Source: an uncultured bacterium
GTDB taxonomy: Bacteria; Desulfobacterota; Desulfovibrionia; Desulfovibrionales; Desulfovibrionaceae
Assembly: GCA_905214305.1 (NCBI GenBank)
Contig: CAJMLK010000011.1
Coordinates: forward strand, 1-63,660
DNA length: 63,660 nucleotides
Direction of reading: 5' to 3'
Shown here: one piece after another, positions 17,240 through 26,852 of the stretch
How positions within the stretch are numbered: the stretch's first letter is position 1
Layout: each line of letters begins with the position of its first letter
The notes under the pieces: model-generated
Told to the model about the DNA's origin: nothing
The model's input: the letters and a program-made list of their open reading frames with translations, nothing else
Databases searched by the model: none
Position numbers and translations under genes: made by a program

Positions 17240-17504
17240 GGCCGCTGGCCCGGGGTTGATGGTCCGGCCTGCTGCCGGGCGCTGGCCCACCTGCGGTTTA
17301 CATGCGGCGTGACGGCGAGCGCTATCGCTTCTGCCGGAGCTGGCCCGCCTGCTTCGGGCATGCGCGCAAACGGAGCGTGCCCTGCGGACGCAAACCAGCC
17401 GTCTCTCCCTTCACGGGCCGCCTTGCGGCCCTGACAAGGGCAAACCCTGATCCTGCCACATATAACTTCGTGACGGACTGCCGTAACGGAACTGTGATTC
17501 TGCC

Positions 17505-18917
17505 GTGATCGAACAACGCGGCCTGTCCGCACCTCAGCTTCGGCCAACGCCCGACCTGAGCACCTCACCCCGTGCAATATGGCGCCTCACCTGGCCCCAG
17601 ATGCTCATGATGTACCTTGTGTTCTTCATGGGCTTTGTGGCCGTTTGGGTGGCGGGGCAGATAAGCGCCGAGGTGCAGGCCGCTCTGGGCATGGTCAACC
17701 AGTGCGCCCTGTTCCTCATGGTGGTTGCCATGGCCATTTCCAGCGGGGCCACCGCCGCCGTGAGCCAGTCGCTGGGCGCACTCAGGGTGGCGCGGGCGCA
17801 GCGCTATGTGGCGACCACGGTCATCGGCTGCTTTGTTCTCGGTTTTGTCATGGCCCTTCTGGGCTGGCGGTTTGGCGATGCCATTCTGGGCATGCTCATG
17901 GTCCCGGACAGCATCATGCCCGTGACCAGAGAACTCTGGCAGGTCAGCATGCTGGCCCTGCCCGCCCAGTACGTCTACGCCGCCACGGGTGTCATGTTTC
18001 GCGCCACCCGTCAGGTCATTCCGCCCCTGTGGGTAGCGGCCGTGGTGTGCGCGGCCAATCTACTGGCCTGCCTTGGCTTTGGCCTGGGCTGGTTCGGGCT
18101 GCCCAACTGGGGCTACATGGGCCTTGCATGGGCCACGGTGGGCGCCCAGTGCCTCGGCGCAATATGCAACTGCGCCCTGCTTGCCCATTCCGGCTACCTG
18201 CAACGCCGCACCCTGCCCACCCCGCGCTGGCTCAAGGCCGGTCTGCCCTATCTGGTCAAGGTGGCCCTGCCTGCGGGGGCCGCGCAGATCGTCTGGCAGT
18301 CCGGCTACCTGACCCTTTTTGTACTGGTGGCCTCGTTGCCCCTTGACAGCGTGAACGCTCTGGCCGGACTTACGGCCGGGCTGCGTGTGGAGGCCCTTCT
18401 TTTTCTGCCGGGCATGGCCTTCAACATGAGCGTAGCCGTGCTTGTAGGCAACAGCCTTGGCGCCGGCAAACCCGCCGAGGCCAAAAAGGTCGCCCTGTTC
18501 ATGGTCGGCGCGGCAGCCATGGCCATGAGTCTCATGGCAGCCCTGCTCTGGCCTTTCCGGCAGGACATCGCCCTTCTGCTTTCACAGGAACCCGGCACTC
18601 AGGCCCAGATTGTGAACTACCTGACCTTCAACCTGCTTTCCACGCCCTTTTCCATTGCCAGCACCGTCATGGGCGGCGTAATGACCGGGGCGGGAGCCAC
18701 CAAATACAACCTGATGATTTTCGGCGGCACCTTCTGGCTGGTCCGCCTTCCCCTGGGCTGGCTGCTCGGACACGTGCTTTGGGGCACGGCCTCGGGCGTT
18801 TTTGTTGCCATGCTCGTTTCCCAATGCCTGCAGACCAGCATCATGCTCTATGTGGTGCTGCGCCGTGACTGGATGCGCTTTGCCATGAGCAGGCTCCGCC
18901 AGCCGCACCCTGCCTGA
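17505..18917 (+). CDS. MATE family multidrug/toxin exporter
   Basis: A 470-residue inner-membrane protein with about 12 hydrophobic segments arranged as two similar halves, as in MatE (NorM/DinF) antiporters that expel cationic compounds using Na+ or H+. The first helix begins WPQMLMMYLVFFMGFVAVW; GATAAVSQSLGA and GNSLGAGKPAEAKK sit at equivalent positions in the two halves. The start is GTG with a poor ribosome site; no better start precedes the first helix. Substrate unknown. Followed closely by the DUF2156 gene. Confidence 0.92.
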   Translation: MIEQRGLSAPQLRPTPDLSTSPRAIWRLTWPQMLMMYLVFFMGFVAVWVAGQISAEVQAALGMVNQCALFLMVVAMAISSGATAAVSQSLGALRVARAQRYVATTVIGCFVLGFVMALLGWRFGDAILGMLMVPDSIMPVTRELWQVSMLALPAQYVYAATGVMFRATRQVIPPLWVAAVVCAANLLACLGFGLGWFGLPNWGYMGLAWATVGAQCLGAICNCALLAHSGYLQRRTLPTPRWLKAGLPYLVKVALPAGAAQIVWQSGYLTLFVLVASLPLDSVNALAGLTAGLRVEALLFLPGMAFNMSVAVLVGNSLGAGKPAEAKKVALFMVGAAAMAMSLMAALLWPFRQDIALLLSQEPGTQAQIVNYLTFNLLSTPFSIASTVMGGVMTGAGATKYNLMIFGGTFWLVRLPLGWLLGHVLWGTASGVFVAMLVSQCLQTSIMLYVVLRRDWMRFAMSRLRQPHPA

Positions 18918-18971
18918 CGGCCCGCAGGGCCCCTGTGCCTTCCGATGGGCCTTTCCAAGGAGAACAAAACC

Positions 18972-19865
18972 GTGAGTAAAAAATTCATTCCTGTAAGCCT
19001 GGACGACAGCGGGCGCTATTATGACATCTGGCAACGCACCCCTCAGCGTTCGCTGGACTACACCCTTGCCAACCTCTGGGGCTGGCAGGAATACTATGGC
19101 CTTGAATGGTGCTTTGACGACAACATGTGCTGGATACGCCAGACTCGCCCTCATGAAGTATGCTGGGCGCCTGTTGGCGACTGGAACGCGGTGGACTGGA
19201 AGAGCCTTTTGCCCTGCTCTTTCAACGAAACCGCCCATGAGGTGGTGCGCGTGCCCGAAGAGCTGCTGCATGTCTGGCAGGAACGCCTGCCCGGACTGGT
19301 GGACGCCGAAGAAGACAGGGGCCAGTGGGAATACCTGTACAAGCAGGAAGAGCTTGCTGACCTGCCGGGCAACCGTTTTCATAAGAAACGCAATCATTAT
19401 AACAGCTATATCAAGAACTATGGCGACCCCGACTACCACGATCTTGATGATCGCATGATCGAGGACGTGCTGGCCGTACAGGACGACTGGTGCCAGTGGC
19501 ACGAATGCGAGGACTCCCCCTCGCTGCGCGCCGAAAACGAGGCCATCAACCGCGTGCTCAGCCACTGGAACAGTTTCCGCAACCTTGTGGGCGGATCACT
19601 GTATGTGGACGGCAAGATGGTCGCCTTCAGCGTGGGCGAAAACCTTGACGGCACAAGCCTTGGGGTGCATTACGAAAAAGGGCTCAGCGGCTTCAAGGGC
19701 GTTTACCAGACCATCAACTGCACGTTTGCCCGCCGGGCCGGAACAGGATTCACCTATATCAACCGCGCTCAGGATCTGGACGAAGAAGGCCTGCGCCAGG
19801 CCAAAATGACCTATCTGCCCGCAGATTTTCTGCGCAAATACAAGGTACGCATCCGCAAGGCATAA
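18972..19865 (+). CDS. DUF2156 (GNAT-like, phosphatidylglycerol lysyltransferase C-terminal type) protein
   Basis: A 297-residue soluble protein of the DUF2156 family, the tandem GNAT fold also found at the C-terminus of MprF, where it transfers aminoacyl groups to lipids. Matching features are WEYLYKQEELADLPGNRFH, KKRNHYNSY, a central GGSLYVDGKMVAFSVGE acceptor-binding strand, YEKGLSGFKGVYQTIN and the C-terminal FLRKYKVRI. There is no MprF-like membrane domain, so the substrate is unclear. The GTG at 18972 is chosen because AAGGAG lies 9 bases upstream; an ATG at 18945 is also in frame. It lies 54 bases after the MATE gene, probably in one operon. Confidence 0.85.
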   Translation: MSKKFIPVSLDDSGRYYDIWQRTPQRSLDYTLANLWGWQEYYGLEWCFDDNMCWIRQTRPHEVCWAPVGDWNAVDWKSLLPCSFNETAHEVVRVPEELLHVWQERLPGLVDAEEDRGQWEYLYKQEELADLPGNRFHKKRNHYNSYIKNYGDPDYHDLDDRMIEDVLAVQDDWCQWHECEDSPSLRAENEAINRVLSHWNSFRNLVGGSLYVDGKMVAFSVGENLDGTSLGVHYEKGLSGFKGVYQTINCTFARRAGTGFTYINRAQDLDEEGLRQAKMTYLPADFLRKYKVRIRKA

Positions 19866-20029
19866 ACGTTTGCCTGCATGCATACATGCGATGGCGGAAC
19901 GGCCCGGCAGGCTCCAGGCTGTTCCGCCTTCCCTTTTTCCGGGAAGCGGCGCGAGCCTCTCGACCCCGGACCGGGCTTCTGGCATTCTGGCCGCGAGGGG
20001 TTTCGTCAACTGCGGAAAAGAAGAAAAAG

Positions 20030-20362
20030 ATGATCCTGAAAACATTTCTGCTGTTTGTGGTCACGGCGGTTGCCGAGATCGTGGGTTGCTATCTGCCCTA
20101 TGTGTGGCTGCGCAAGGGTGGCTCCCCCTGGCTTCTGGTTCCGGCGGCCCTGAGCCTGATGGTCTTTGCATGGCTTTTGACCATGCATCCGGCCGCCAGC
20201 GGGCGGGTATACGCGGCCTATGGCTGCGTTTACGTAGCAACCGCTCTGGCATGGCTTAAACTTGTGGACGGCGTGAGCCTTTCCACCACCGACATGGTGG
20301 GTGGGGCCGTGGCTCTGGCCGGAATGCTCATCATTGTTTCCGGCTGGGGCAGCCCGGCCTGA
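20030..20362 (+). CDS. ynfA: YnfA family (UPF0060) small membrane protein
   Basis: A 110-residue protein with four transmembrane helices. FVVTAVAEIVGCYLPYVWLR is the YnfA signature near the N-terminus, and VYAAYGCVYVATALAWL and a final GMLIIVSGW helix follow. The family is related to small multidrug resistance proteins; its natural substrate is uncertain. An A/G-rich run with GGAAAAGAAG precedes the ATG. It lies about 165 bases after the DUF2156 gene on the same strand. Confidence 0.92.
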   Translation: MILKTFLLFVVTAVAEIVGCYLPYVWLRKGGSPWLLVPAALSLMVFAWLLTMHPAASGRVYAAYGCVYVATALAWLKLVDGVSLSTTDMVGGAVALAGMLIIVSGWGSPA

Positions 20363-20389
20363 ACACGGCGTACGGCGCAAAAGCAAAGG

Positions 20390-20416
20390 GGCGCGAAGGA
20401 TTTTACCCTTCACGCC
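20390..20416 (-). terminator. Hairpin between ynfA and tRNA-Glu
   Basis: GGCGCGAAGG and CCTTCACGCC pair with one mismatch around a short loop. On the minus strand a T-rich run follows, so it probably ends the tRNA-Glu transcript; it may also act after ynfA. Confidence 0.5.
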
Positions 20417-20466
20417 ACTCAAAAATGCAGTCGCACGCCTGTCGGCGGCAGCGCACTTGCGAAATC

Positions 20467-20542
20467 TGGCGTCACCAACGGGATTTGAACCCGTCTTAGC
20501 GGCTTGAGAGGCCGCCGTCCTAACCGGATAGACGATGGTGAC
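20467..20542 (-). tRNA. tRNA-Glu (CTC anticodon)
   Basis: The minus strand folds as a cloverleaf: acceptor GTCACCA/TGGTGAC, anticodon stem GCGGC/GCCGC with loop CTCTCAA (anticodon CTC), T arm CGGGTTCAAATCCCG, discriminator G and encoded CCA. It has its own promoter and is transcribed against its neighbours. Confidence 0.97.
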
Positions 20543-20552
20543 AGCGAGGCTT

Positions 20553-20581
20553 CTTTTAAGTAGAGCACGCTTTGATGTCAA
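20553..20581 (-). promoter_or_regulatory. tRNA-Glu promoter
   Basis: On the minus strand TTGACA (20576-20581), 17-base spacer, TAAAAG (20553-20558), ending 10 bases before the tRNA 5' end. Confidence 0.75.
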
Positions 20582-20702
20582 TACCGCAAGGGCGGACATT
20601 CCCAAAAAGCTGCGAAAAACAATATTATTGGCATTTGCATATTTGAAGTGCTATTTTAAATAAACGGCCCACGACTGCGGCTGTTCCCGGAGGACCATAC
20701 AC

Positions 20703-22082
20703 ATGCTTTCCCGCCTTCGCCTGCTTCTGCCGGCACTTGCTCTCCTGCTTCTGGCCGCCTGCGGCGGCAAAACCGTTCCGCCCCGCGACGGTCAGGCCCC
20801 CGCATGGATGGGAACCATTGCAGACCTGCGCCAGTTTCCCCAGAATCTGGAAGTTTACGCCCAGAGCGTCGGGCCGGGCAAGCGCCTCATCTCCCAGGCT
20901 GAGCAGGATCGCCAGACAGCGCGTTTTGACCGCATCTTTTTCGGCCCGTGGGACATGCGCAAAACATCCATGCGCAAGCGCGATGTGGCAGCCATTTTCG
21001 GCAAGGCCCGAGGCTACAGACAGGGCAGCGAACGCTGGACACAGACTGAATGGGACGCAATGGCCCGCAATGCCGACCTCAAAAACTTCCCCACACGCGC
21101 CCAGGCGGCCATTACGGTGCGCAACGCGGATCTGCGTGAAATGCCCACGCATCTGACGCGCTTTTCAGAACCCACACCGGACCCGCGCGCCAATCCCTTT
21201 GATTACTTCCAGTATTCCCTGCTCCCTCTGGGTACGCCGGTGCTGATTGCCCACACCTCACGCGACGGGCGCTGGCATTTTGTGGAATGCCCCATAGCAG
21301 GCGGCTGGGTTGATGCCGAGGATCTGGCTCTTGTGGATGACGGCTTTGCCGCCGCATACCGCAACTCCCGCTTTGCGGCCATTGTCAAGGACAATGTGCG
21401 TCTTGCAGGGGCCAACGGCAGCAGTGGTCCCTCTGGCGGCCAAAGCGTGAGCATCGGCGCCATCTTGCCCCTGCAGGGCGGGGCCTCCGAAAGCAGCCCC
21501 GTGAACCTGCTTGCCCCGGCGAAAGACAGCAACGGCATGGCCGTTACTGCCCCTGTGACCATTGCGGCGGGCGATGCCGTGCTCCGTCCGCTTCCGCTGA
21601 CGCCGGGCAATGTGGCCCGCGTGGGCAATGTCATGATGGGCCAGCGCTACGGCTGGGGGGGCATGTTTGGCGAAAGGGACTGCTCCGCCCTGACGCGCGA
21701 CCTTTTCACGCCTTTCGGCCTCTGGCTGCCCCGCAATTCGGCGGCTCAGGCCAGAACAGGCGCGGTCAGCTCCCTTGAAGGCATGAGCGCCAAGGAAAAG
21801 GAAGAGACCATCCTGCGCAACGGCGTGCCTTTTCTGAGCCTTGTGGGCATGCGCGGTCACATCACCCTTTATGTGGGCAAATATCACGGCCGCCCCGCCA
21901 TCTTTCACAACGTCTGGGGCGTGCGCACCATTGACGGCCCGGACAGCAATGCCCGCTTTGTCATCGGCAGGGCTGTGGTCACGTCCATCACCCCCGGTGA
22001 TGAACTGAAAAATCTCTATCGCGATACCACATTTGTGGACAGGCTGCGCACCCTCTCAACCCCTGCGGACACACTCCAGTGA
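20703..22082 (+). CDS. SH3/NlpC-P60 lipoprotein, cell-wall peptidase
   Basis: A 459-residue predicted lipoprotein (signal peptide ending LLLAAC). The middle holds two SH3b-like segments (QAAITVRNADLREMPT; GTPVLIAHTSRDGRWHFV...GWVDAEDL). The C-terminus is an NlpC/P60 peptidase with Cys in GERDCSALTRDLF, His in MRGHITLYVG and a third polar position in HNVWG. It fits the Desulfovibrio family of gamma-D-glutamyl-diaminopimelate endopeptidases, so it should trim peptidoglycan stems outside the inner membrane. Its stop overlaps the GTG start of rluD-coaE. Confidence 0.93.
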   Translation: MLSRLRLLLPALALLLLAACGGKTVPPRDGQAPAWMGTIADLRQFPQNLEVYAQSVGPGKRLISQAEQDRQTARFDRIFFGPWDMRKTSMRKRDVAAIFGKARGYRQGSERWTQTEWDAMARNADLKNFPTRAQAAITVRNADLREMPTHLTRFSEPTPDPRANPFDYFQYSLLPLGTPVLIAHTSRDGRWHFVECPIAGGWVDAEDLALVDDGFAAAYRNSRFAAIVKDNVRLAGANGSSGPSGGQSVSIGAILPLQGGASESSPVNLLAPAKDSNGMAVTAPVTIAAGDAVLRPLPLTPGNVARVGNVMMGQRYGWGGMFGERDCSALTRDLFTPFGLWLPRNSAAQARTGAVSSLEGMSAKEKEETILRNGVPFLSLVGMRGHITLYVGKYHGRPAIFHNVWGVRTIDGPDSNARFVIGRAVVTSITPGDELKNLYRDTTFVDRLRTLSTPADTLQ

Positions 22083-23656
22083 GCACGCTGCAACTGGAAA
22101 TAACAGCCGGGCAAGCGGGCCAGCGCCTTGACCGCATACTGGGCACGGTGGCCCCGGAGCTTTCGCGGGCAGCCCTGCAAAAGGCCGTACAGTCCGGCTG
22201 CTGCACCGTGGACGGCCTGCCTGAAAAACGCCCTGCCGCCAAGGTGCGCCAGGGGCAGGTCGTGCTCCTGAACCTGCCGGAACACCGGGGCAGCCTGCAA
22301 GCCGAAGATGGGCATCTGGAACTGCTCTGGCAGGACGCGCACCTTGTGGTCTGCAACAAACCCGCGGGCCTTACGGTGCACCCGTGCCCGTCCTGCCCGG
22401 AACAAACTCTGGTGCAGCGTCTTCTGGGGCGTTTTCCGCAACTGTCCAGACTGGAAGGACAGCGGCCCGGCATTGTGCACCGTCTGGACAAGGACACCAG
22501 CGGCCTTCTGGTGGTCGCCCTTACAGAGTCCGATCGCCTGACACTGAGCGAAGCCTTTGCCGAACGTCAGGTTCACAAGGAGTATCTGGCTCTCGTAAGC
22601 GGCCTGCCCCCGCTTGAAGGCCAGTGCCGCGAACCGCTGGGGCGGCATCCCACTGCCAAGATAAAAATGGCCGTGGTTCCGGAAAACCGGGGCGGCAGGC
22701 AAGCCTTTACAGAATGGCGCAGGCTCTGGAGCACGGAAGACAGCAGCGTGTCGCTGCTGGCCGTGCGCATCCATACAGGCCGTACCCATCAAATCCGGGT
22801 ACATATGGCGCATATGGGCCACCCCCTGCTGGGGGACAGGCTCTACGCACCCAAGGCTGTGCAGGACATGGCCCCCCGGCAGATGCTGCACGCATGGCGG
22901 CTGAGCTTCACCCATCCCGCAAGCGGTGAAGACATGCACTTCACCTGCCCGCCCCCGCAGGACATGCCGGATGCCGCACTGGCAGCCATGCAGCGCATGC
23001 GGCGGCTGGTCATCACGGGCAATCCGGGCAGCGGAAAATCGGCCCTGTCTGCCGGTCTTGCCGCGCTGGGCGTGCCTGTCATCAACGCCGATGACGTGGT
23101 GGCAGACCTTTACGCTCCGGGCGGTGACGGCAGCCAGTGGATCGACCGCCTGCGCAGCGGCCTGCTCACCACCGGGGGCGCTGTGAACAGAACGGCCCTC
23201 ATGGCCGCCATGCAGGAAGACCCCGTTCTGCGGCGTGATGTGGAACAGACTGTCCATGCCCTGACCCGGCAGCGCATTGATGACTTCTGGCAACAGCAGG
23301 AAAGCAAGGGGGCGGCCCTGGCCGCGGCCGAAATTCCCCTCTACTTCGAATGCGGCTGGCAAAAGGTGTTCAGCCCTGCGCCGTTCAGCGTAGGCGTGCA
23401 TTGCCCCCTGCCCCTGCGCAGCGCGCGCACAGCGAAAAGCAGGGGCTGGAGTCAGGAAAAAATGGCCGCCCTCGAAGAATGGCAGTGGCCTGAAGACCGC
23501 AAGATGGCGGCCTGTGATCTGGTAATCACAAACGAGGACGACCTGCCCCGGCTTCACGAAAAGGCCGCTGACCTGATTGAAAAACTGCGCCTGCTTGAAC
23601 AGGAAAAAAGAGACGAACAAAGCCGCACGCTGGTCAGACTCTGGACTCCGAACTGA
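22079..23656 (+). CDS. Fused RluA-family pseudouridine synthase and dephospho-CoA kinase
   Basis: A 525-residue two-domain protein. Residues ~1-310 form an S4 domain plus RluA/RluD pseudouridine synthase, with catalytic Asp in GIVHRLDKDTSGLLVV and RIHTGRTHQIRVHM. Residues ~315-525 are CoaE, the last step of CoA synthesis, starting RRLVITGNPGSGKSALS (Walker A) followed by NADDVVADLY, and AEIPLYFECGW. The two functions are unrelated biochemically, but the fusion is in one intact frame. The start is GTG, sharing GTGA with the upstream stop. No separate coaE is seen in the window. Confidence 0.94.
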   Translation: MSTLQLEITAGQAGQRLDRILGTVAPELSRAALQKAVQSGCCTVDGLPEKRPAAKVRQGQVVLLNLPEHRGSLQAEDGHLELLWQDAHLVVCNKPAGLTVHPCPSCPEQTLVQRLLGRFPQLSRLEGQRPGIVHRLDKDTSGLLVVALTESDRLTLSEAFAERQVHKEYLALVSGLPPLEGQCREPLGRHPTAKIKMAVVPENRGGRQAFTEWRRLWSTEDSSVSLLAVRIHTGRTHQIRVHMAHMGHPLLGDRLYAPKAVQDMAPRQMLHAWRLSFTHPASGEDMHFTCPPPQDMPDAALAAMQRMRRLVITGNPGSGKSALSAGLAALGVPVINADDVVADLYAPGGDGSQWIDRLRSGLLTTGGAVNRTALMAAMQEDPVLRRDVEQTVHALTRQRIDDFWQQQESKGAALAAAEIPLYFECGWQKVFSPAPFSVGVHCPLPLRSARTAKSRGWSQEKMAALEEWQWPEDRKMAACDLVITNEDDLPRLHEKAADLIEKLRLLEQEKRDEQSRTLVRLWTPN

Positions 23657-23686
23657 GTGATCATTCTCTCTATCGTACCCTTTTCA

Positions 23687-23716
23687 TTGACACATATTGC
23701 TTTATCCGGGTATGGT
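23687..23716 (+). promoter_or_regulatory. Promoter of the hybrid histidine kinase gene
   Basis: TTGACA (23687-23692), 18-base spacer, TATGGT (23711-23716), about 200 bases before the start codon, leaving a long untranslated leader. Confidence 0.6.
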
Positions 23717-23922
23717 GGCTCCTTAGTTCCTCTTTTACCGTAACCGCTTGCTGCGCATGCTTTTTGGCCTGACCCGGGGCAAAAGGCATGGCTCTGCCGT
23801 AAACGGTACGCCGCAAGCCAGACCTTTCCGGCGTCGCTGCCTGGTGATTTGTTTTTCACGGACGGCAACCGCTTTTATCAGGCCAATGTCGCTGGAAATA
23901 CTTAACCCTTACGGAGTGCCGC

Positions 23923-25980
23923 ATGCCAGTTCACAGCAAGGCCCCAGACGGTCCCGGCGTCAGCCCCATGATTCTGGCGTTGGAAATCTCCAGCTCCGCA
24001 CTCCTGCATTACAGCAAGGCGCCCTTTTTGCGCGCCAGTCTCGCCAGCGTGGGCGAAACCCTGCACTGCGGGCAGGTGATTCTTCTGGAATACGCCAACA
24101 ACAGCTGGGACGAACCGTTTGTGTGGACAAGCTCCGTACCCAGCGCGGCCTGCACGCTGCCCCTGCCAACGCTGAAAGACATGACCCCCCTGCTGGACAT
24201 CTTTTTGCAGCGCAAGGAGCTTTGCGTTTCTGATACCGGGCAGCTGCCCGAGGGACCACAAAAAGATTTTTTCCTCGCGCGGCAGGTCAAGGCCGCCATG
24301 TGCATCCCCATTGTTCACGAAGGCGGACTGTGCGGCGGCATCTGCCTGACAAGACGCCTTGCCGGTCAGGGCTGGTCACAGGACGATGAAAACATATGCC
24401 ATCTTTTGAGCAACATCATGGCGATGGTGCTCACCCATTTTCGCCTTTACGGCAAGCTGCGGCAAAAGCACAAACAGCTTCACGACATCCTTGACGCATT
24501 TCCCAATCCCGTCTGCATTGTTGACATGGAAACAAACAAGATTCTTTTTTCCAATAAAAGCATTGCAGAAACATTTCCCGCATCGCAAAACCCTGAAGAA
24601 GACAGCTGTCACAAACGGCTCATGGGCCGGGACAGCCCCTGTCCCTATTGCACCAATCCCATCATTCGGCATTCGGGCGAACCCTATCAATGGACGTACC
24701 AGAATGAGGTCACCAACCGCACCTACACTGTGGTGGACAAGGTCATCAAATGGGATAACGACAGGCCGGTGCGCCTTTCCATAAGCACGGACATCACCGA
24801 CATACTGCGCACCCGGCATGAAAAGCAGTCAGCCGTCATTGCCTCGCAGGCCAAAACAGAGTTTCTGGCCCACATGAGTCACGAAATACGCACGCCCCTC
24901 AACGGCATCATCGGCCTCACCCATCTGGCCCTGCAAAGTGGCCCGGAAGGAGAGCTGAAAGAATACCTGCTGAAAATCCGCTCCTCCTCCACAAACCTGC
25001 TCGCCATCATCAACGATGTGCTCGATCTTTCAAAAATCGAAGCCAACAAGATGGAGCTGGAAAACGTCAACTTCATGGTTGAGGAAGTGCTGGATTTCGT
25101 TCACACCTCCGTGCGCTTTGCCATGGAGCAGAAGGGGCTTGAATACCATTGCCATCTGGAAGACGATGTGCCCCTCAAACTCTGGGGTGACAGCCTGCGC
25201 CTCAAGCAGGTGCTGCTCAACCTCATGAGCAATGCGGTCAAGTTCACTGCCAGAGGACGGGTGGGACTGCACATCCGCCGGGAGCAGAACAACGAAGGCG
25301 ACTGGCTGCACTTTGAGGTTTCAGATACGGGCATGGGCATCAGTGACGAGTATCAGCAGCACCTTTTTGATCCATACACGCAGGCCAACTCAAGCATCAG
25401 CCGCCGCTTTGGCGGTACGGGTCTGGGCCTGAGCATCTGCAAGCGCATCGCGGAACTCATGCAGGGCAAGCTGTGGTGTGAAAGCAAACTTGGCGAAGGC
25501 TCGCGCTTTAACCTGCACATGCCATGTACTCCCGCCCGCAATGTCTACTGCGAAGCCAGCGAGGACACGCACGGCGTCCCCCCCCTGCAAAATGCCGGAA
25601 ACGCCAAAATCCTTCTGGTGGAAGACAATGAGGTCAACCAGGAGATAGCCAGAGCCATGCTGCGTCACCTCAACATCGAGTGCGACCTTGCCCAGAACGG
25701 CCGCGAAGCCGTACGCATGGCGCTGCAAACACACTATGACATGATTTTTATGGACGTATACATGCCCGTCATGGACGGCCTGCACGCCACCCGCGAGATC
25801 CGCCTCAACCTGCCCAAAAATCCGCAGGGCAAAACTGTGCCCATCATCGCCATGACTGCCGTAGCCATGCCGGAAACCATGGATGAAATCATGCACTCGG
25901 GCATGGACGATTACCTTGCCAAACCCTTTAATCTGGTAACGCTGCGCAACAAGATCATTCAGTGGCTCGGCCTCTGCTGA
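23923..25980 (+). CDS. Hybrid sensor histidine kinase (GAF-PAS-HisKA-HATPase-REC)
   Basis: A 685-residue cytoplasmic kinase with no transmembrane segment. The N-terminus (~1-170) resembles GAF. A PAS domain follows (~190-285), with a Cys-rich insert, SCHKRLMGRDSPCPYC, that could bind metal or sense redox. HisKA carries His320 in MSHEIRTPLNG; the ATPase has NAVKFT, DTGMGIS and GGTGLGLSI. The C-terminal receiver has LVEDNEVNQ, phosphoacceptor Asp611 in FMDVYMPVMDG and KPF. There is no partner regulator nearby, and the output and signal are unknown. CGGAG precedes the ATG. Confidence 0.93.
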   Translation: MPVHSKAPDGPGVSPMILALEISSSALLHYSKAPFLRASLASVGETLHCGQVILLEYANNSWDEPFVWTSSVPSAACTLPLPTLKDMTPLLDIFLQRKELCVSDTGQLPEGPQKDFFLARQVKAAMCIPIVHEGGLCGGICLTRRLAGQGWSQDDENICHLLSNIMAMVLTHFRLYGKLRQKHKQLHDILDAFPNPVCIVDMETNKILFSNKSIAETFPASQNPEEDSCHKRLMGRDSPCPYCTNPIIRHSGEPYQWTYQNEVTNRTYTVVDKVIKWDNDRPVRLSISTDITDILRTRHEKQSAVIASQAKTEFLAHMSHEIRTPLNGIIGLTHLALQSGPEGELKEYLLKIRSSSTNLLAIINDVLDLSKIEANKMELENVNFMVEEVLDFVHTSVRFAMEQKGLEYHCHLEDDVPLKLWGDSLRLKQVLLNLMSNAVKFTARGRVGLHIRREQNNEGDWLHFEVSDTGMGISDEYQQHLFDPYTQANSSISRRFGGTGLGLSICKRIAELMQGKLWCESKLGEGSRFNLHMPCTPARNVYCEASEDTHGVPPLQNAGNAKILLVEDNEVNQEIARAMLRHLNIECDLAQNGREAVRMALQTHYDMIFMDVYMPVMDGLHATREIRLNLPKNPQGKTVPIIAMTAVAMPETMDEIMHSGMDDYLAKPFNLVTLRNKIIQWLGLC

Positions 25981-26018
25981 GCGCAGCTCTCACCACTCCA
26001 GAATCTGCGAAGAACAAC

Positions 26019-26519
26019 ATGTCCGCCAAGATCGCCAAGACCAATGCCGCCCGCCAACTGGAAAAACACGGTATCCCCCACACCCTGCATCAGGTTGCCG
26101 TGGATGAAAACGACCTTTCCGCCCTCACAATGGCCTGTCACCTCGGGGTCGAACCGCAACGCGTTTTCAAAACCCTGGTTGCCCGTGGGGACAAAACAGG
26201 CGTGCTCATGGCCTGCATACCCGCCGGAGCCGAGCTGAACCTCAAGGCCCTTGCGGCGGCCTCGGGCAACAAGCATGCGGAAATGGTTCCGCTCAAGGAC
26301 GTGCGCCCTCTGACCGGCTATGTGCGCGGCGGCTGCTCCCCCCTTGGCGGCAAGAAAAATTATCCCGTTTTTGTGGACGCCAGCGCCCTTGAGCACGACA
26401 GCATCTATATAAGCGCGGGCCTGCGCGGCGTGCAGATATGCCTGTCTTCTCAGGACCTGCTCCGGGCCGTGGACGGCATTACCGCCGCCATCGCCCGCCC
26501 GGACGAAACCAGGGGCTGA
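26019..26519 (+). CDS. ybaK: YbaK/EbsC Cys-tRNA(Pro) deacylase
   Basis: A 166-residue trans-editing protein of the YbaK family, which hydrolyses Cys-tRNA(Pro) made by prolyl-tRNA synthetase. Typical segments are QRVFKTLVARGD (conserved Lys), GYVRGGCSPLGGKK and VDASALEHDSIYISAGLRGVQI. The start at 26019 matches the usual N-terminus KTNAARQLE; a longer in-frame reading would overlap the kinase gene. It is 38 bases after that kinase. Confidence 0.94.
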   Translation: MSAKIAKTNAARQLEKHGIPHTLHQVAVDENDLSALTMACHLGVEPQRVFKTLVARGDKTGVLMACIPAGAELNLKALAAASGNKHAEMVPLKDVRPLTGYVRGGCSPLGGKKNYPVFVDASALEHDSIYISAGLRGVQICLSSQDLLRAVDGITAAIARPDETRG

Positions 26520-26852
26520 TAGCCGGACTGATGCCCCACGCACTGGTCCATCTTCGCGTATCCGCCTGCATCCTCATGCATTCTGGCCGTCAGTTGCGGT
26601 AAAACCCGTCCTCGCCGCCTGACAGACCAATGGCCGGGGATATGCACCCGCCGCAGTCTGCCGCCGTTTTGCGGCAGGATACCGCCCGACCATCTGCACG
26701 TCCTTGCTCCCGCCCACCAGAGCGCAAAACTTGCGGCCAGGCTCGCGCCCCACAGCAAACGAGCCACGCGCATCATCCGCCTCCCCAAAAAACGGCACAC
26801 ATCTGGGCTTCTTCTGGTCTTCTTCTGGGCTTCTGTCGCCCTGCCCCATTTC

